A stretch of DNA of 64,000 nt from Jannaschia rubra (GTDB lineage: Bacteria; Pseudomonadota; Alphaproteobacteria; Rhodobacterales; Rhodobacteraceae), in contig NZ_CXPG01000009.1 in the NCBI RefSeq assembly GCF_001403735.1, forward strand, positions 1-64,000. The letters are read 5' to 3'. Shown here in pieces: positions 1-8,217 of this stretch. The first letter of the stretch is position 1, and every line of letters starts with the position of its first letter. A model generated the notes under the pieces. The model was not told the origin of the DNA, searched no databases, and saw nothing but the letters and a program-made list of their open reading frames with translations. A program made the position numbers and the translations under genes.

Positions 1-788
1 GCCGGTCTCGACGCGGTTATGAGAACATGATTCACTTCCGGCACGGCAGCGGTGGTTAGGGTGACGATGCGTGGGACGGACGAAGCGAGCGGGTCGCCGT
101 TCAGCTATGTCGACCTTGAGGAGCGGATCCCTGCGGGTCATCCGCTTCGCAAGATCCGGCAGATCGTGAACGATGCGCTGACGAGCCTCGATGCCGAGTT
201 CGACGCGCTCTATACCGACTTTGGTCGCCCCCCCATTGCGCCGGAGCGCCTGATCCGTGCGAGCCTTCTCCAGATCCTATTCTCGATCCGCTCGGAGCGG
301 CAGTTGATGCAGCAGATGGACTATAACCTGCTGTTTTGACGGTTCGTCGGGCTGGGCATCGACGACCCGGTCTGAGTTCCCACGGTGTTCAGCAAGACCC
401 GCGACCGGCTGCTGACAACCGACATGTCGCGCAAGGTCATGGCCGCGATCCTCGCGCACCCTCAGGTCAAGCCGCTGCTGTCGGACGGGCACTTCTCGGT
501 CGACGGCACCCTGGTCAGGGCATGGGCGTCCATGAAGAGTTTCCAGCCGAAGGAAGGTACAGCGCCGCCGCAGGATGATGACCCCGGCGGGCCGCCATCA
601 CCACCAGCCGACGAGACCGCCCCGGACACCGACCAGCCCCAGCAAACCGAGACCCAGCCGATGACCGACACGCCCCGCCAGACCCGCAACCCCGAGGTGA
701 ACTTCCGGGGCCAGAAGCGCTCGAACGCAACCCATGCGTCCGTAACGGACCCCGACGCGCGGCTTTGCAAGAAGGCGCCGGGCGCGGC
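1..788 (+). mobile_element. IS element, truncated left-hand copy
   Basis: This segment matches 6730-7517 almost base for base, with about a dozen substitutions, in the same orientation. It begins about 19 bases inside the element because the window starts there, so its left inverted repeat is not visible. The match stops abruptly at 788, so the 3' half of the element is missing. It carries the N-terminal half of a DUF772-type transposase. Together with the full copy at 6711-8148 it forms a pair of direct repeats flanking about 5.9 kb. Confidence 0.9.
52..788 (+). pseudogene. IS5/IS1182-like transposase, 5' part with two in-frame TGA
   Basis: The reading frame starts at ATG 52 (or 67) and encodes the DUF772 N-terminal transposase domain, with the stretch GRPPIAPERLIRASLLQIL. 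It is interrupted by TGA at 337-339 and TGA at 373-375, then continues in the same frame through FSVDGTLVRAWASMKSF, which carries the first catalytic Asp of the DDE domain. The family normally has Arg or Trp codons at these two sites, so both stops look like single transitions. Sequence after 788 is unrelated, so the second half of the catalytic domain is absent. It cannot make an active transposase. Confidence 0.88.
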
Positions 789-871
789 TGGATGAACGTT
801 CAGTGGCAGGTCAGTGTCTTCGGCGGCGCAAAGCCTGAATATCGACGGCAAGATCGGAGCCAAACCGCAGC

Positions 872-1681
872 TCAATCCTCACCTTTAAATGCAGTTTCAA
901 ATGCTGTCACCCAATCCTCTATTGAATCCTGTTCAATTCCCAATTCCGTTCTGCAATCAAAAATTGGAACGCCGTCTTTCGGCTTCAATTGAGAATCCCA
1001 CCTTTCCCTTAGCCATTCGATTTTAGAAAATATTCGCGGACTGTCAACAACTCCTTCGTGGGCAGACTCAAGTTCAGATTTAATCCGCCTTGCTTTCTCT
1101 TTAGTAAGGTACGGCAGTTTTTCACGAGCATCACTTCTGACCCATACAAATGGTTCAAGTGACCATACACCATCGTCGTCCCGCACCAGACGATCGTCCT
1201 TTTGAACACCTGTCGCCGCTCGGTTGACAAACTCTACAGCAGATTTTCCCATCGCAATACGCGGATTGATGGCCAGCTTGCTTTCGACTTCATAGGCTTC
1301 GACAATGGCAGGCCCCCACGGCGTCGTCCTTGTCTTGGAAATCAAGCCGTGAGACATCCCGCCCCGGATCCAGACGCCGATCTCCATAAGATCGAGAGTC
1401 AGCTTCGCCAGCACGACAAACAGCTCAGCCACAACCTCCGCAGATGGAACAACAGACATCACGATGCAGTCCGAGAAGGCATGGCTATGGAAGTCGCTGT
1501 TGCTCTTGGACGGAAAGACGATATCTCCGCGAGACTGGCCTAGGTCTTCGATCACTTTCAAAGCCGCAGCCACTCGGTTCGCCATCTCGCCATCGGGGTC
1601 TCTTGCTGCCTGCCGGACCATGGCGCCGAACCCAAGGATATCGATGAAGACGACAAACCGTTCTTCCAGAATCTCACTCAA
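872..1681 (-). CDS. Class III nucleotide cyclase-like protein, orphan
   Basis: This 269-residue soluble protein has no signal peptide. The start chosen is TTG at 1681, because AAGGAAC lies at Shine-Dalgarno distance upstream and no ATG fits. Three elements match the class III adenylate/guanylate cyclase fold. FIDILGF (Asp14) sits where the first metal-binding Asp is expected. FSDCIVMS (Asp71) sits at the second metal Asp. WGPAIVEAYEVES (122-134) resembles the GPxVNxAARLE strand-helix, but the usual Asn and Arg are replaced. Catalysis is therefore inferred, not shown. The gene is clearly AT-richer than its surroundings and abuts a truncated IS, which suggests horizontal transfer. Stand-alone cyclase-fold proteins occur in Pycsar-type antiphage systems, but no effector gene is adjacent. 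It may also be a degenerate regulatory domain. Confidence 0.6.
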   Translation of the reverse strand: MSEILEERFVVFIDILGFGAMVRQAARDPDGEMANRVAAALKVIEDLGQSRGDIVFPSKSNSDFHSHAFSDCIVMSVVPSAEVVAELFVVLAKLTLDLMEIGVWIRGGMSHGLISKTRTTPWGPAIVEAYEVESKLAINPRIAMGKSAVEFVNRAATGVQKDDRLVRDDDGVWSLEPFVWVRSDAREKLPYLTKEKARRIKSELESAHEGVVDSPRIFSKIEWLRERWDSQLKPKDGVPIFDCRTELGIEQDSIEDWVTAFETAFKGED

Positions 1682-1891
1682 TCAGAAGTTCCTTTGCCTG
1701 CCAGAACGATGTTTCCGAGGAAACGCTTCGCCTCACTCACAGCGACCCGGAACCGAACGCCGGGATTTGCTCTTTCGCCATTTCACCCTTCGTCGGCAAG
1801 ATGCATCCGCGTCAACCTGTGCCACACCACCGTTGACACCGCCCCGCCCTTTTGCGTCTGTTCAGCCGCAACCAAGGGGGAGGAGACCGAC

Positions 1892-2905
1892 ATGATCATG
1901 ACCCGTCGCCACGCCATCGGTGTGATTGGCGCCGCTGCCGGCGCCGCGTTGGCCACGCCCGCGATCGCGCAGGGCCGCACGATCCGGGTGGGCGCGCTGC
2001 GCTTCACCAGCCACGCTGCGACCTTCATCGCGCTGGAGCGGGGCCTGTTCGACGAGGCGGGCCTGACGGTCGAGCCGGTGTTCTTCGAGGCGGCACAGCC
2101 CATGGCGGTGGCCATCGCCTCGGGCGATGTGGACTATGCCATGACAGCGATCTCGGGCGGGCTGGTCAGCCTGGCCGAAAAGGGCGCGATCAAGGTCTTC
2201 GGCGGTGCGCTGTCGGAAGAAAAAGGCATCCCCGGCCAGGCGATCCTTGTGTCGGACGCCGCGTATCAGGCGGGCGTCACCGCGCCGGGCATGCTCGACG
2301 GCAGGCGGTTCGGGATGACGACGGCCGGGTCGTCGTTCCATTACATGGGGTCGAAGATCGCGCAGGCCGAAGGCATCGGGCTGGAGTTCGTGCCGCTGCA
2401 GAAGGTCGGCGCCATCATAGGCGCGCTCAAGACCGGGCAGGTCGACGGCTGGACCATCGTGCCCCACATTGCCAGCGGACTCGTCGCCTCGGGCGAAGTG
2501 CACCGGGTGGGCGAAGTGGCGGAGTATCTTCCGGGCTATCAGGTCACGACCATCTTCGGCTCGACCGTGAACGTGGCGGACCGGGAGCTGACGACAGCCT
2601 ATCTGGGCGCGATGAATGCGGCGACGTCGATCTACAACTCCACGATGATCGACCGCGCCGGCGGAGAGGAGGGCGTAGCGGAGATGGTCGCGCTGCTGCA
2701 ACCCTACGTCTATCCCGATCGCACGGTCAAGGAGGCCGCGCCCCCCATCATCCAGGGCACCATGCGTCTGAACGAAGGGGCCGCGCTCAACGTCGCGTCG
2801 GTACGCGATCAGTTGGAATGGTTCCAGTCGGAGGGGCTGATCGACAGCGCGATCACGCTGGAGCAGCTCATCGACACCTCCTACGTCGAGACGGTCGGCA
2901 GCTAG
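1892..2905 (+). CDS. NitT/TauT-type ABC transporter substrate-binding protein
   Basis: This 337-residue periplasmic binding protein is of the SsuA/TauA/NMT1-THI5 type. ATG 1892 is preferred over upstream starts because GGGGGAGGA precedes it and the protein then begins with a signal peptide. That peptide carries a twin-Arg TRRHAIG motif and an AIA-Q cleavage site near residue 27, so Tat export is possible. The mature part has the two-lobed fold pattern, with FIALERGLFDEAGLTVEP and a G-D-x-D-Y-A segment typical of the family. It is the first gene of a three-gene importer, and its TAG stop shares one base with the GTG start of the ATPase. The ligand could be a sulfonate, nitrate or a pyrimidine precursor; the sequence does not decide. 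Confidence 0.87.
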   Translation: MIMTRRHAIGVIGAAAGAALATPAIAQGRTIRVGALRFTSHAATFIALERGLFDEAGLTVEPVFFEAAQPMAVAIASGDVDYAMTAISGGLVSLAEKGAIKVFGGALSEEKGIPGQAILVSDAAYQAGVTAPGMLDGRRFGMTTAGSSFHYMGSKIAQAEGIGLEFVPLQKVGAIIGALKTGQVDGWTIVPHIASGLVASGEVHRVGEVAEYLPGYQVTTIFGSTVNVADRELTTAYLGAMNAATSIYNSTMIDRAGGEEGVAEMVALLQPYVYPDRTVKEAAPPIIQGTMRLNEGAALNVASVRDQLEWFQSEGLIDSAITLEQLIDTSYVETVGS

Positions 2906-3660
2906 TGGACCTGACGGTCGAGGGCCTGTCGCATCGCTATGGCGATACCGAGGTGCTGCGGGACGTCTCGCTGGACATTCCGGCAGGGCGGATCGTCTGC
3001 ATCGTGGGGCCGTCGGGCTGCGGGAAATCGACCCTGCTGCGGATGATCGGCGGGCTTGAGCGGCCGACCGTCGGGGCAGTGATGCAGCGCGGCGCCCCGC
3101 CGCGGGGGTCGCTGAACCCGCTGACCTTCGTGTTCCAGGACTTCGCCTTGCTGCCCTGGCGCACGGTGGACGGGAACGTGTCGCTGGTGCTGGAGGATCA
3201 CGCGCTGAGCCGTGCGGAGAGGCGCACGATCATCGATGACGTCCTGGCCCGCACCCGGCTGACCGATTTCGCGGGCGCCCTGCCCCGGCAGCTGTCGGGC
3301 GGCATGAAGCAGCGCGTGGCCATTGCCCGCGCCCTGGCCGTGAACCCCGCCGTCATGCTTATGGACGAGCCGCTCTCCGCGCTCGACGCGCAGACGCGGG
3401 AGCTTCTGATGGACGATCTCGTGGCGCTCTGGCTGCGGGAGCGGTTCACGGCCGTCTACGTCACGCACAACCTGGCCGAAGCGGTGCGTCTTGGCCACCG
3501 CGTCGTCGTCCTGTCGCGCAGGCCCGGCCGTATCCGCGAGGTGGTCGAGATCGACGCGCCGCTGGATGCGCGGGGAGCGATGGAGGACGTGCAGAGCCAC
3601 CTCTGGGGCCTGATGCGCGACGAGGCGCGGGCAGCCGATGCGGAGCTTCTGGATGGCTGA
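2905..3660 (+). CDS. ABC transporter ATP-binding protein (NitT/TauT family)
   Basis: This 251-residue cytoplasmic ATPase powers the importer. The GTG start at 2905 overlaps the preceding stop, and the frame begins directly with a canonical ABC strand. Visible motifs are Walker A GPSGCGKS (35-42), Q-loop Gln78, signature LSGGMKQ (130-136), Walker B VMLMDEP (150-156) and the switch His188. It resembles SsuB/TauB. Its 3' end overlaps the permease start by 8 bases (ATGGCTGA), which implies translational coupling. Confidence 0.92.
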   Translation: MDLTVEGLSHRYGDTEVLRDVSLDIPAGRIVCIVGPSGCGKSTLLRMIGGLERPTVGAVMQRGAPPRGSLNPLTFVFQDFALLPWRTVDGNVSLVLEDHALSRAERRTIIDDVLARTRLTDFAGALPRQLSGGMKQRVAIARALAVNPAVMLMDEPLSALDAQTRELLMDDLVALWLRERFTAVYVTHNLAEAVRLGHRVVVLSRRPGRIREVVEIDAPLDARGAMEDVQSHLWGLMRDEARAADAELLDG

Positions 3661-4444
3661 CTCCCGCCCCGTGCCGTTCCGTGGCGGCGGCTTCGTAGCC
3701 CGCCCGCGCCGCTGGGTGGGGGTGGCGGTCATCGTAGCTATCGTCCTTGCCATCGAACTGGGGCTCCGGATGGGGTGGATGTCGCGCCTGACGCTGCCGC
3801 TGCCGTCCGACGTCGCCGGCACGTTCGTGCAACTCTGGGACACGGGGCTTCTGTTCAAGCACCTCATCCCCTCGCTCAGCCGACTGGCCGTGGGTGCGAC
3901 GCTGGGCGCGCTGGCGGGGATCGGCGTGGGCACGCTGATCGGGCTGTTCAGCCTGGCGCGGGCGGGGTTGGTGCCGCTGGTGGCGGCGATCTTCCCGATC
4001 CCCAAGATCGCGCTGCTGCCGCTGTTCGTCATCTGGTTCGGCATCGGCGAGCCGTCGAAATACGCGCTGATTGCCTTCGGCACCTTCACGCCCATGGTCG
4101 TCGCGACCTATGGTGCGGTGGACAACGTCGATCGCACGCTGATCCGCATGGGGCAGTCGTTCGGCCTGTCCTGGGGCAGCATCGTCCGCAAGATCGTGCT
4201 TCCGGGAGCGATGCCGGGCATCCTGTCGGGACTGCGGATCGGCCTCGCCATCTCGATCATCCTGCTCGTCGCGGCCGAGATGCTGGGCGCGACCTACGGC
4301 ATCGGGGCCTACATCCTAGAGGCCGGGTCACTCTATGATCTGGAGCGACTGTTCGCCGGCGTCGTCATCCTGTCGCTGCTCGGGGTTCTGACGAGCGCCG
4401 CGATCGGACTTCTGGAACGGCGGCTTCTGCGCTGGCGGGTCTGA
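3653..4444 (+). CDS. ABC transporter permease (SsuC/TauC-like)
   Basis: This 263-residue inner-membrane permease has about six hydrophobic helices. ATG 3653 gives an 8-base overlap with the ATPase and a normal family N-terminus. The cytoplasmic EAA loop that contacts the ATPase is present as FGLSWGSIVRKIVLPGAMPG. The segment IFPIPKIALLPLFVIWFG is a signature of NitT/TauT permeases. It completes the binding protein, ATPase and permease set starting at 1892. The downstream gene is 170 bases away and functionally unrelated. Confidence 0.92.
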   Translation: MADSRPVPFRGGGFVARPRRWVGVAVIVAIVLAIELGLRMGWMSRLTLPLPSDVAGTFVQLWDTGLLFKHLIPSLSRLAVGATLGALAGIGVGTLIGLFSLARAGLVPLVAAIFPIPKIALLPLFVIWFGIGEPSKYALIAFGTFTPMVVATYGAVDNVDRTLIRMGQSFGLSWGSIVRKIVLPGAMPGILSGLRIGLAISIILLVAAEMLGATYGIGAYILEAGSLYDLERLFAGVVILSLLGVLTSAAIGLLERRLLRWRV

Positions 4445-4614
4445 GGCGGGAAGCCTGGTCACCTGCGGACCGAACGCAACCCCTTGCGGGGGCCGAAATC
4501 GGCTTCGGTCTGGCGCTTTGGTGCGGGATGGGCGATTGCTGCGGTCAAGGATGCCCGCCGCGCCCGAAGCGCATTGCCCACACGTCCACAGCAGCATGAG
4601 GGGACAGAGCTTCC

Positions 4615-6285
4615 GTGCATGAGCCGCAGATCCTCCTGTTCATCCTCAACATCGCGGGGACGGCCGCCCTTCTGATCTGGTCGGTGCGGCTGGTGCGAAC
4701 GGGCGTCGAACGTGCCTTTGCGACGGAGCTGCGGCAGGTGCTGCGCCGGTCCACCTCCGGCCGCGTCCTTGCGGCGACGACTGGGCTGGGCGCGGCGGTG
4801 GCATTGCAGAGCTCGACCGCGGTGGCGATCCTCGTATCCAACTTCGTTTCCAAAGGGGGCCTCGCGGCGACGGCGGGGCTTGCCATCCTTTTGGGCGCCG
4901 ATGTCGGGTCGGCCATCGTGGCGCAACTGCTGCTGGTCAGGCAGACCTGGCTGATACCGCTTCTGCTGCTTGTCGGGGTCGCGCTGTTCATGCGGGGCGA
5001 AGGGCGACGGACGCGGCCCGTCGGGCGCATCCTGATCGGTCTGGCGCTGATCTTCGCATCGCTCGACATGATCCGGGCCGCGACGGCTCCGTTGATGGAC
5101 AGCACGGGCACCATCGCGGCGATGCAGTATCTCGGCGGCGATCCACTGACGGCCTTCGTCATCGGCGCGGTCTTCGCCTGGATGGTGCATTCCAGCGTCG
5201 CCGCTGTCCTGCTGTTCGTCACGCTGGTGGGGCAGGGCCTGTTGCCTGCTTCCGCTGCGGCCGCGATGGTGCTGGGCGCGAACCTGGGCGGCGGTTTCAT
5301 CGCCTACATGCTGACGCTGGCGGCCCCGGTGACGGCCCGCCGGATCGTGGCCGCGAACCTGGGGCTGCGGGGAAGCGGGGCACTGCTGGTGCTGGCCGTC
5401 CTCATCGTCCAGGGGTTCGCCCTCGATTGGCTGGGTGCGAAGGACGCGCGACAGGTCATCAATCTGCATCTCGTGTTCAATCTCGGCCTGGCGGTCGTCG
5501 GGCTGGCCTTCCTCGGCCCGGTCAGCACCCTCGCCGCCCGCCTGCTGCCTGACCGAACGGACCCTTCGGGACGTCTCGCCATGCCCGGCGCGCTGGATGA
5601 AGCGACGCTCGACCGGCCGGACCGCGCGCTCGATTCTGCAGCGCGGGAGGTGCTGCGGATGGGAGAACTGATCGAGACGATGCTGCGCGCGGCCGGTCCC
5701 CTTTTCGAGACCTGGGACGAGCCGACCGCGGAGGCCATCCGCAACCGCGACCGACAGGTGAGCCGGATGCACTTCGCACTCAAGCTGTTCCTGGCCAAGA
5801 TCAACCGACAGCAACTCGACGAGGAACAGAGCCGCCGGGCCATGGACCTCGCCTCCATCGCGATCAACCTCGAAGCGGCATCGGACATCGTGACGCGCAC
5901 CATGCTAGACCTCGCCCGGCGTCTGCACGTCGACGGGATCGCCTTTTCAGCCAAGGGTGGGAGGGAAATCGGCGATTTTCACGACCGGGTGCTGACCAAC
6001 GTGCAGCTGGCGCTGAACGTGATGATGACGCAGGACCCTGACGCCGCCCGCGAACTGGTCGCGGCCAAGGACAAGGTCCGCGCCGTCGAACAGCATCTGC
6101 AACGACAGCACCTGGGGCGGCTGATGGACGCGCTGACCGATAGCATCGAGACGAGCAACATCCACCAGGAGACCCTGCGAGCGCTCAAGCAGATCAACAC
6201 TGCATTCTCGATGATCGGCTATTCGATCCTGGCCCGGACCGGAGACCTGCTGTCCAGCCGCCTCTCGAGTGCCGCGGGCGACTGA
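4615..6285 (+). CDS. Na/Pi-cotransporter family protein with PhoU-like tail
   Basis: This 556-residue integral membrane protein resembles NptA/YjbB. The GTG start at 4615 follows GAGGGG at a suitable distance. The N-terminal two thirds hold two inverted PNaS repeats, each with the family Ser motif: [14 protein letters not shown] in the first and [12 protein letters not shown] in the second. From about residue 350 the chain becomes soluble and helical, like PhoU, with many charged heptads. By family it would move phosphate (in E. coli YjbB, outward) using sodium. No phosphate regulon genes are nearby. tRNA-Arg follows 70 bases downstream. Confidence 0.85.
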   Translation: MHEPQILLFILNIAGTAALLIWSVRLVRTGVERAFATELRQVLRRSTSGRVLAATTGLGAAVALQSSTAVAILVSNFVSKGGLAATAGLAILLGADVGSAIVAQLLLVRQTWLIPLLLLVGVALFMRGEGRRTRPVGRILIGLALIFASLDMIRAATAPLMDSTGTIAAMQYLGGDPLTAFVIGAVFAWMVHSSVAAVLLFVTLVGQGLLPASAAAAMVLGANLGGGFIAYMLTLAAPVTARRIVAANLGLRGSGALLVLAVLIVQGFALDWLGAKDARQVINLHLVFNLGLAVVGLAFLGPVSTLAARLLPDRTDPSGRLAMPGALDEATLDRPDRALDSAAREVLRMGELIETMLRAAGPLFETWDEPTAEAIRNRDRQVSRMHFALKLFLAKINRQQLDEEQSRRAMDLASIAINLEAASDIVTRTMLDLARRLHVDGIAFSAKGGREIGDFHDRVLTNVQLALNVMMTQDPDAARELVAAKDKVRAVEQHLQRQHLGRLMDALTDSIETSNIHQETLRALKQINTAFSMIGYSILARTGDLLSSRLSSAAGD

Positions 6286-6355
6286 TCCGGCCGGCCCCGG
6301 TCGCCATCGTTCCCGCTGGAACAAGGCGTCGATCTGTCATACGAACCGCCCCAGC

Positions 6356-6432
6356 GGCCCTGTAGCTCAACTGGATAGAGCAAGGACCTTCTAAGTCCGA
6401 GGTTGAGGGTTCGAGTCCTTCCAGGGCCGCCA
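6356..6432 (+). tRNA. tRNA-Arg (anticodon TCT)
   Basis: The 77-base gene folds into a cloverleaf. The acceptor arm GGCCCTG pairs with CAGGGCC at 6422-6428, the discriminator is G6429, and the CCA tail is encoded (6430-6432). The D arm GCTC pairs with GAGC. The anticodon loop CTTCTAA places TCT at 6390-6392, which reads AGA. The T loop is GGTTCGAGTCC-like. The outermost pair of the anticodon stem looks mismatched (A against G). AGA is a rare codon in GC-rich genomes. Confidence 0.95.
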
Positions 6433-6710
6433 GTTGAGCCATGCTTGCCAACGGGGCATGAGAGCGCGCAGAACGGCGGTTTTGCATGCGCGCCCCTCCC
6501 AAGAGATTTCTGTGAATATCGAGAAATTTTAGCTTATCTATTAAAACACAGGGGTTTCGTGGGATTGGCCGAGGTCTGACGTCGATTGCCCGCCGCTGCC
6601 TCCTTGTCGGCGGCGCCATTCGAACGCAGCCCATTACTCAGTGGGCATAGGTGTCGCGCTGGCCCTCGTGGTAGCTTGCGCAACAGCATTTACGCCCTGG
6701 CGATTTCCCT
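6433..6710. other. Intergenic stretch without a supported gene
   Basis: About 280 bases lie between the tRNA and the IS end. The middle is AT-rich (around 6505-6550), unlike the chromosome around it. No open frame here has coding character, ribosome-binding site or recognisable motif. It may be residue of earlier insertions next to the tRNA. Confidence 0.5.
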
Positions 6711-6725
6711 TAACAGGCTGCTGAA
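6711..6725 (+). repeat. IS left terminal inverted repeat
   Basis: TAACAGGCTGCTGAA, followed by AAAGGCC. It matches the reverse complement of 8134-8148 over 15 of 15 bases, and the similarity continues imperfectly for several more bases. Confidence 0.9.
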
Positions 6726-6780
6726 AAAGGCCGGTCTCGACGCGGTTATGAGAACATGATTCACTTCCGGCACGGCAGCG

Positions 6781-8030
6781 GTGGTTAGGGTGACGATGCG
6801 TGGGACGGACGAAGCGAGCGGGTCGCCGTTCAGCTATGTCGACCTTGAGGGGCGGATCCCTGCGGGTCGTCCGCTTCGCAAGATCCGGCAGATCGTGAAC
6901 GATGCGCTGACGAGCCTCGATGCCGAGTTCGACGCGCTCTATACCGACTTTGGTCGCCCCCCCATTGCGCCGGAGCGCCTGATCCGTGCGAGCCTTCTCC
7001 AGATCCTGCTCTCGATCCGCTCGGAGCGGCAGTTGATGCAGAAGATGGACTATAACCTGCTGTTTTGATGGTTCGTCGGGCTGGGCATCGACGACCCGGT
7101 CTGAGTTCCCACGGTGTTCAGCAAGACCCGCGACCGGCTGCTGACAACCGACATGTCGCGCAAGGTCATGGCCGCGATCCCCGCGCACCCTCAGGCCAAG
7201 CCGCTGCTGTCGGACGGGCACTTCTCGGTCGACGGCACCCTGGTCAGGGCATGGGCGTCCATGAAGAGTTTCCAGCCGAAGGAAGGTACAGCGCCGCCGC
7301 AGGATGATGACCCCGGCGGGCCGCCATCACCACCAGCCGACGAGACCGCCCCGGACACCGACCAGCCCCAGCAAACCGAGACCCAGCCGATGACCGACAC
7401 GCCCCGCCAGACCCGCAACCCCGAGGTGAACTTCCGGGGTCAGAAGCGCTCGAACGCAACCCATGCGTCCGTAACGGACCCCGATGCGCGGCTTTGCAAG
7501 AAGGCGCCGGGCGCGGCGGCGTTGCTGTGCTTCATGGGGCATAAGCTGATGGAAAACCGGAACGGCCTCGTGGTGCAGGCAGAGCTGACCCACGCCCCCT
7601 CTCGGCAGATTGCTGCGCAATCGCCTACCGGGCGATGGATGGGCATGGCGAGCGGAAGGCGGCACTCGAGATGATCAACCGGCACTCACCGGGCTCGACC
7701 CGACGCCTGGCGCTCGGGGCGGACAAGGGATACGACAGCACCGGATACGACAGCGCCGACTTCGTCGCCGAGTTCAGGCGCATGGTCGTGACACCGCACG
7801 TCGCGCAGAAAGCCCGGCATTCCGCCATCAACGGACGGACAACCCAGCACCTCGGCCACGCCCTGTCCCAGCGGCGCCGGAAGAGTATAGAGGAACCGTT
7901 CGGCTGGGCCAAGACCGTCGGCGGCATGTCCCAGACCGTTCATCGCGGGCTCGACAGGGTCTGCGCCCAGTTCACGATGACGATGGCGGCCTGCAACCTC
8001 GCGAGGCTGCCGAAACTCCTGGCGGCCTGA
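6781..8030 (+). pseudogene. IS5/IS1182-like transposase, three lesions
   Basis: The frame starting at 6781 encodes a DUF772 domain, then meets TGA at 7066-7068 and TGA at 7102-7104, the same two positions as in the other copy. It continues in frame through FSVDGTLVRAW and GHKLMENRNGLVVQAELTHA. A 41-base insertion at 7597-7637 then shifts the frame. After it the DDE domain resumes with DGHGERKAALEMINRHS, LGADKGYD and RRKSIEEPFGWAKTVGG, which carry the remaining acidic residues, and ends at 8030. Without the lesions it would be about 400 residues. It is a decayed gene unless stops are read through. Confidence 0.88.
7597..7637 (+). repeat. 41-bp hairpin-forming insertion inside the transposase
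   Basis: The transposase codons for THA (ending 7596) and DGHGE (from 7638) should be adjacent. The 41 bases between them contain the inverted repeat GATTGC-TGC-GCAATC and a GCC-rich tail. The length is not a multiple of three, so it breaks the frame. It looks like a small palindromic repetitive element of the REP/MITE kind. Confidence 0.7.
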
Positions 8031-8133
8031 CGAAGAAGGCAACTCAGACCCCGCGACCGTCGCCGATGCCGATGCCGAAGAAAACCGCCTTCAAATCGTG
8101 ACGGCAGGAACAACGTCCTTCAAGGCCGACTTC

Positions 8134-8148
8134 TTCAGCAGCCTGTTA
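8134..8148 (+). repeat. IS right terminal inverted repeat
   Basis: TTCAGCAGCCTGTTA, the exact reverse complement of 6711-6725. It marks the right boundary of the full IS copy, 70 bases from the typA stop. Confidence 0.9.
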
Positions 8149-8192
8149 GATGTCGGAGAAGTGAGCGGCCTGACCGGGCCACCCATTTTTCC

Positions 8193-8212
8193 GAGTTTCA
8201 GTACAGAAACTC
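8193..8212 (-). terminator. Possible 3' hairpin of typA
   Basis: A perfect 7-base stem, GAGTTTC against GAAACTC with a 6-base loop, lies just beyond the typA stop at 8218. There is no T tract after it in the typA direction, so it is either a weak terminator or an mRNA-end stabiliser. Confidence 0.35.
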
Positions 8213-8217
8213 TATCC

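Larger units (their letters stand above)
6711..8148 (+). mobile_element. IS element, full-length right-hand copy
   Basis: The element is about 1.44 kb, with a perfect 15-base terminal inverted repeat: TAACAGGCTGCTGAA at 6711-6725 and its complement at 8134-8148. The true tips may lie up to three bases further in, because the outer TAA/TTA could be target sequence. It encodes one DUF772/DDE transposase with an IS5/IS1182-like appearance. It sits between tRNA-Arg and the 3' end of typA. Its transposase is interrupted three times, so the copy is not autonomous. Confidence 0.9.

Noticed and set aside
337-375. TGA recoded as an amino acid in the transposases
   Set aside because: Many genes in the window end at TGA without extension (for example DctQ, the BCCT gene, soxX, soxB), so TGA is a normal stop here. 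Occasional readthrough cannot be excluded but is not supported.
872-1681. Complete Pycsar defence system
   Set aside because: Only a cyclase-like gene is visible. No transmembrane or TIR effector lies next to it, and part of the catalytic signature is missing.
1-8148. Prophage or integrative element at tRNA-Arg
   Set aside because: There is no integrase, no phage or conjugation gene and no duplicated tRNA 3' end. The two IS copies explain the structure.
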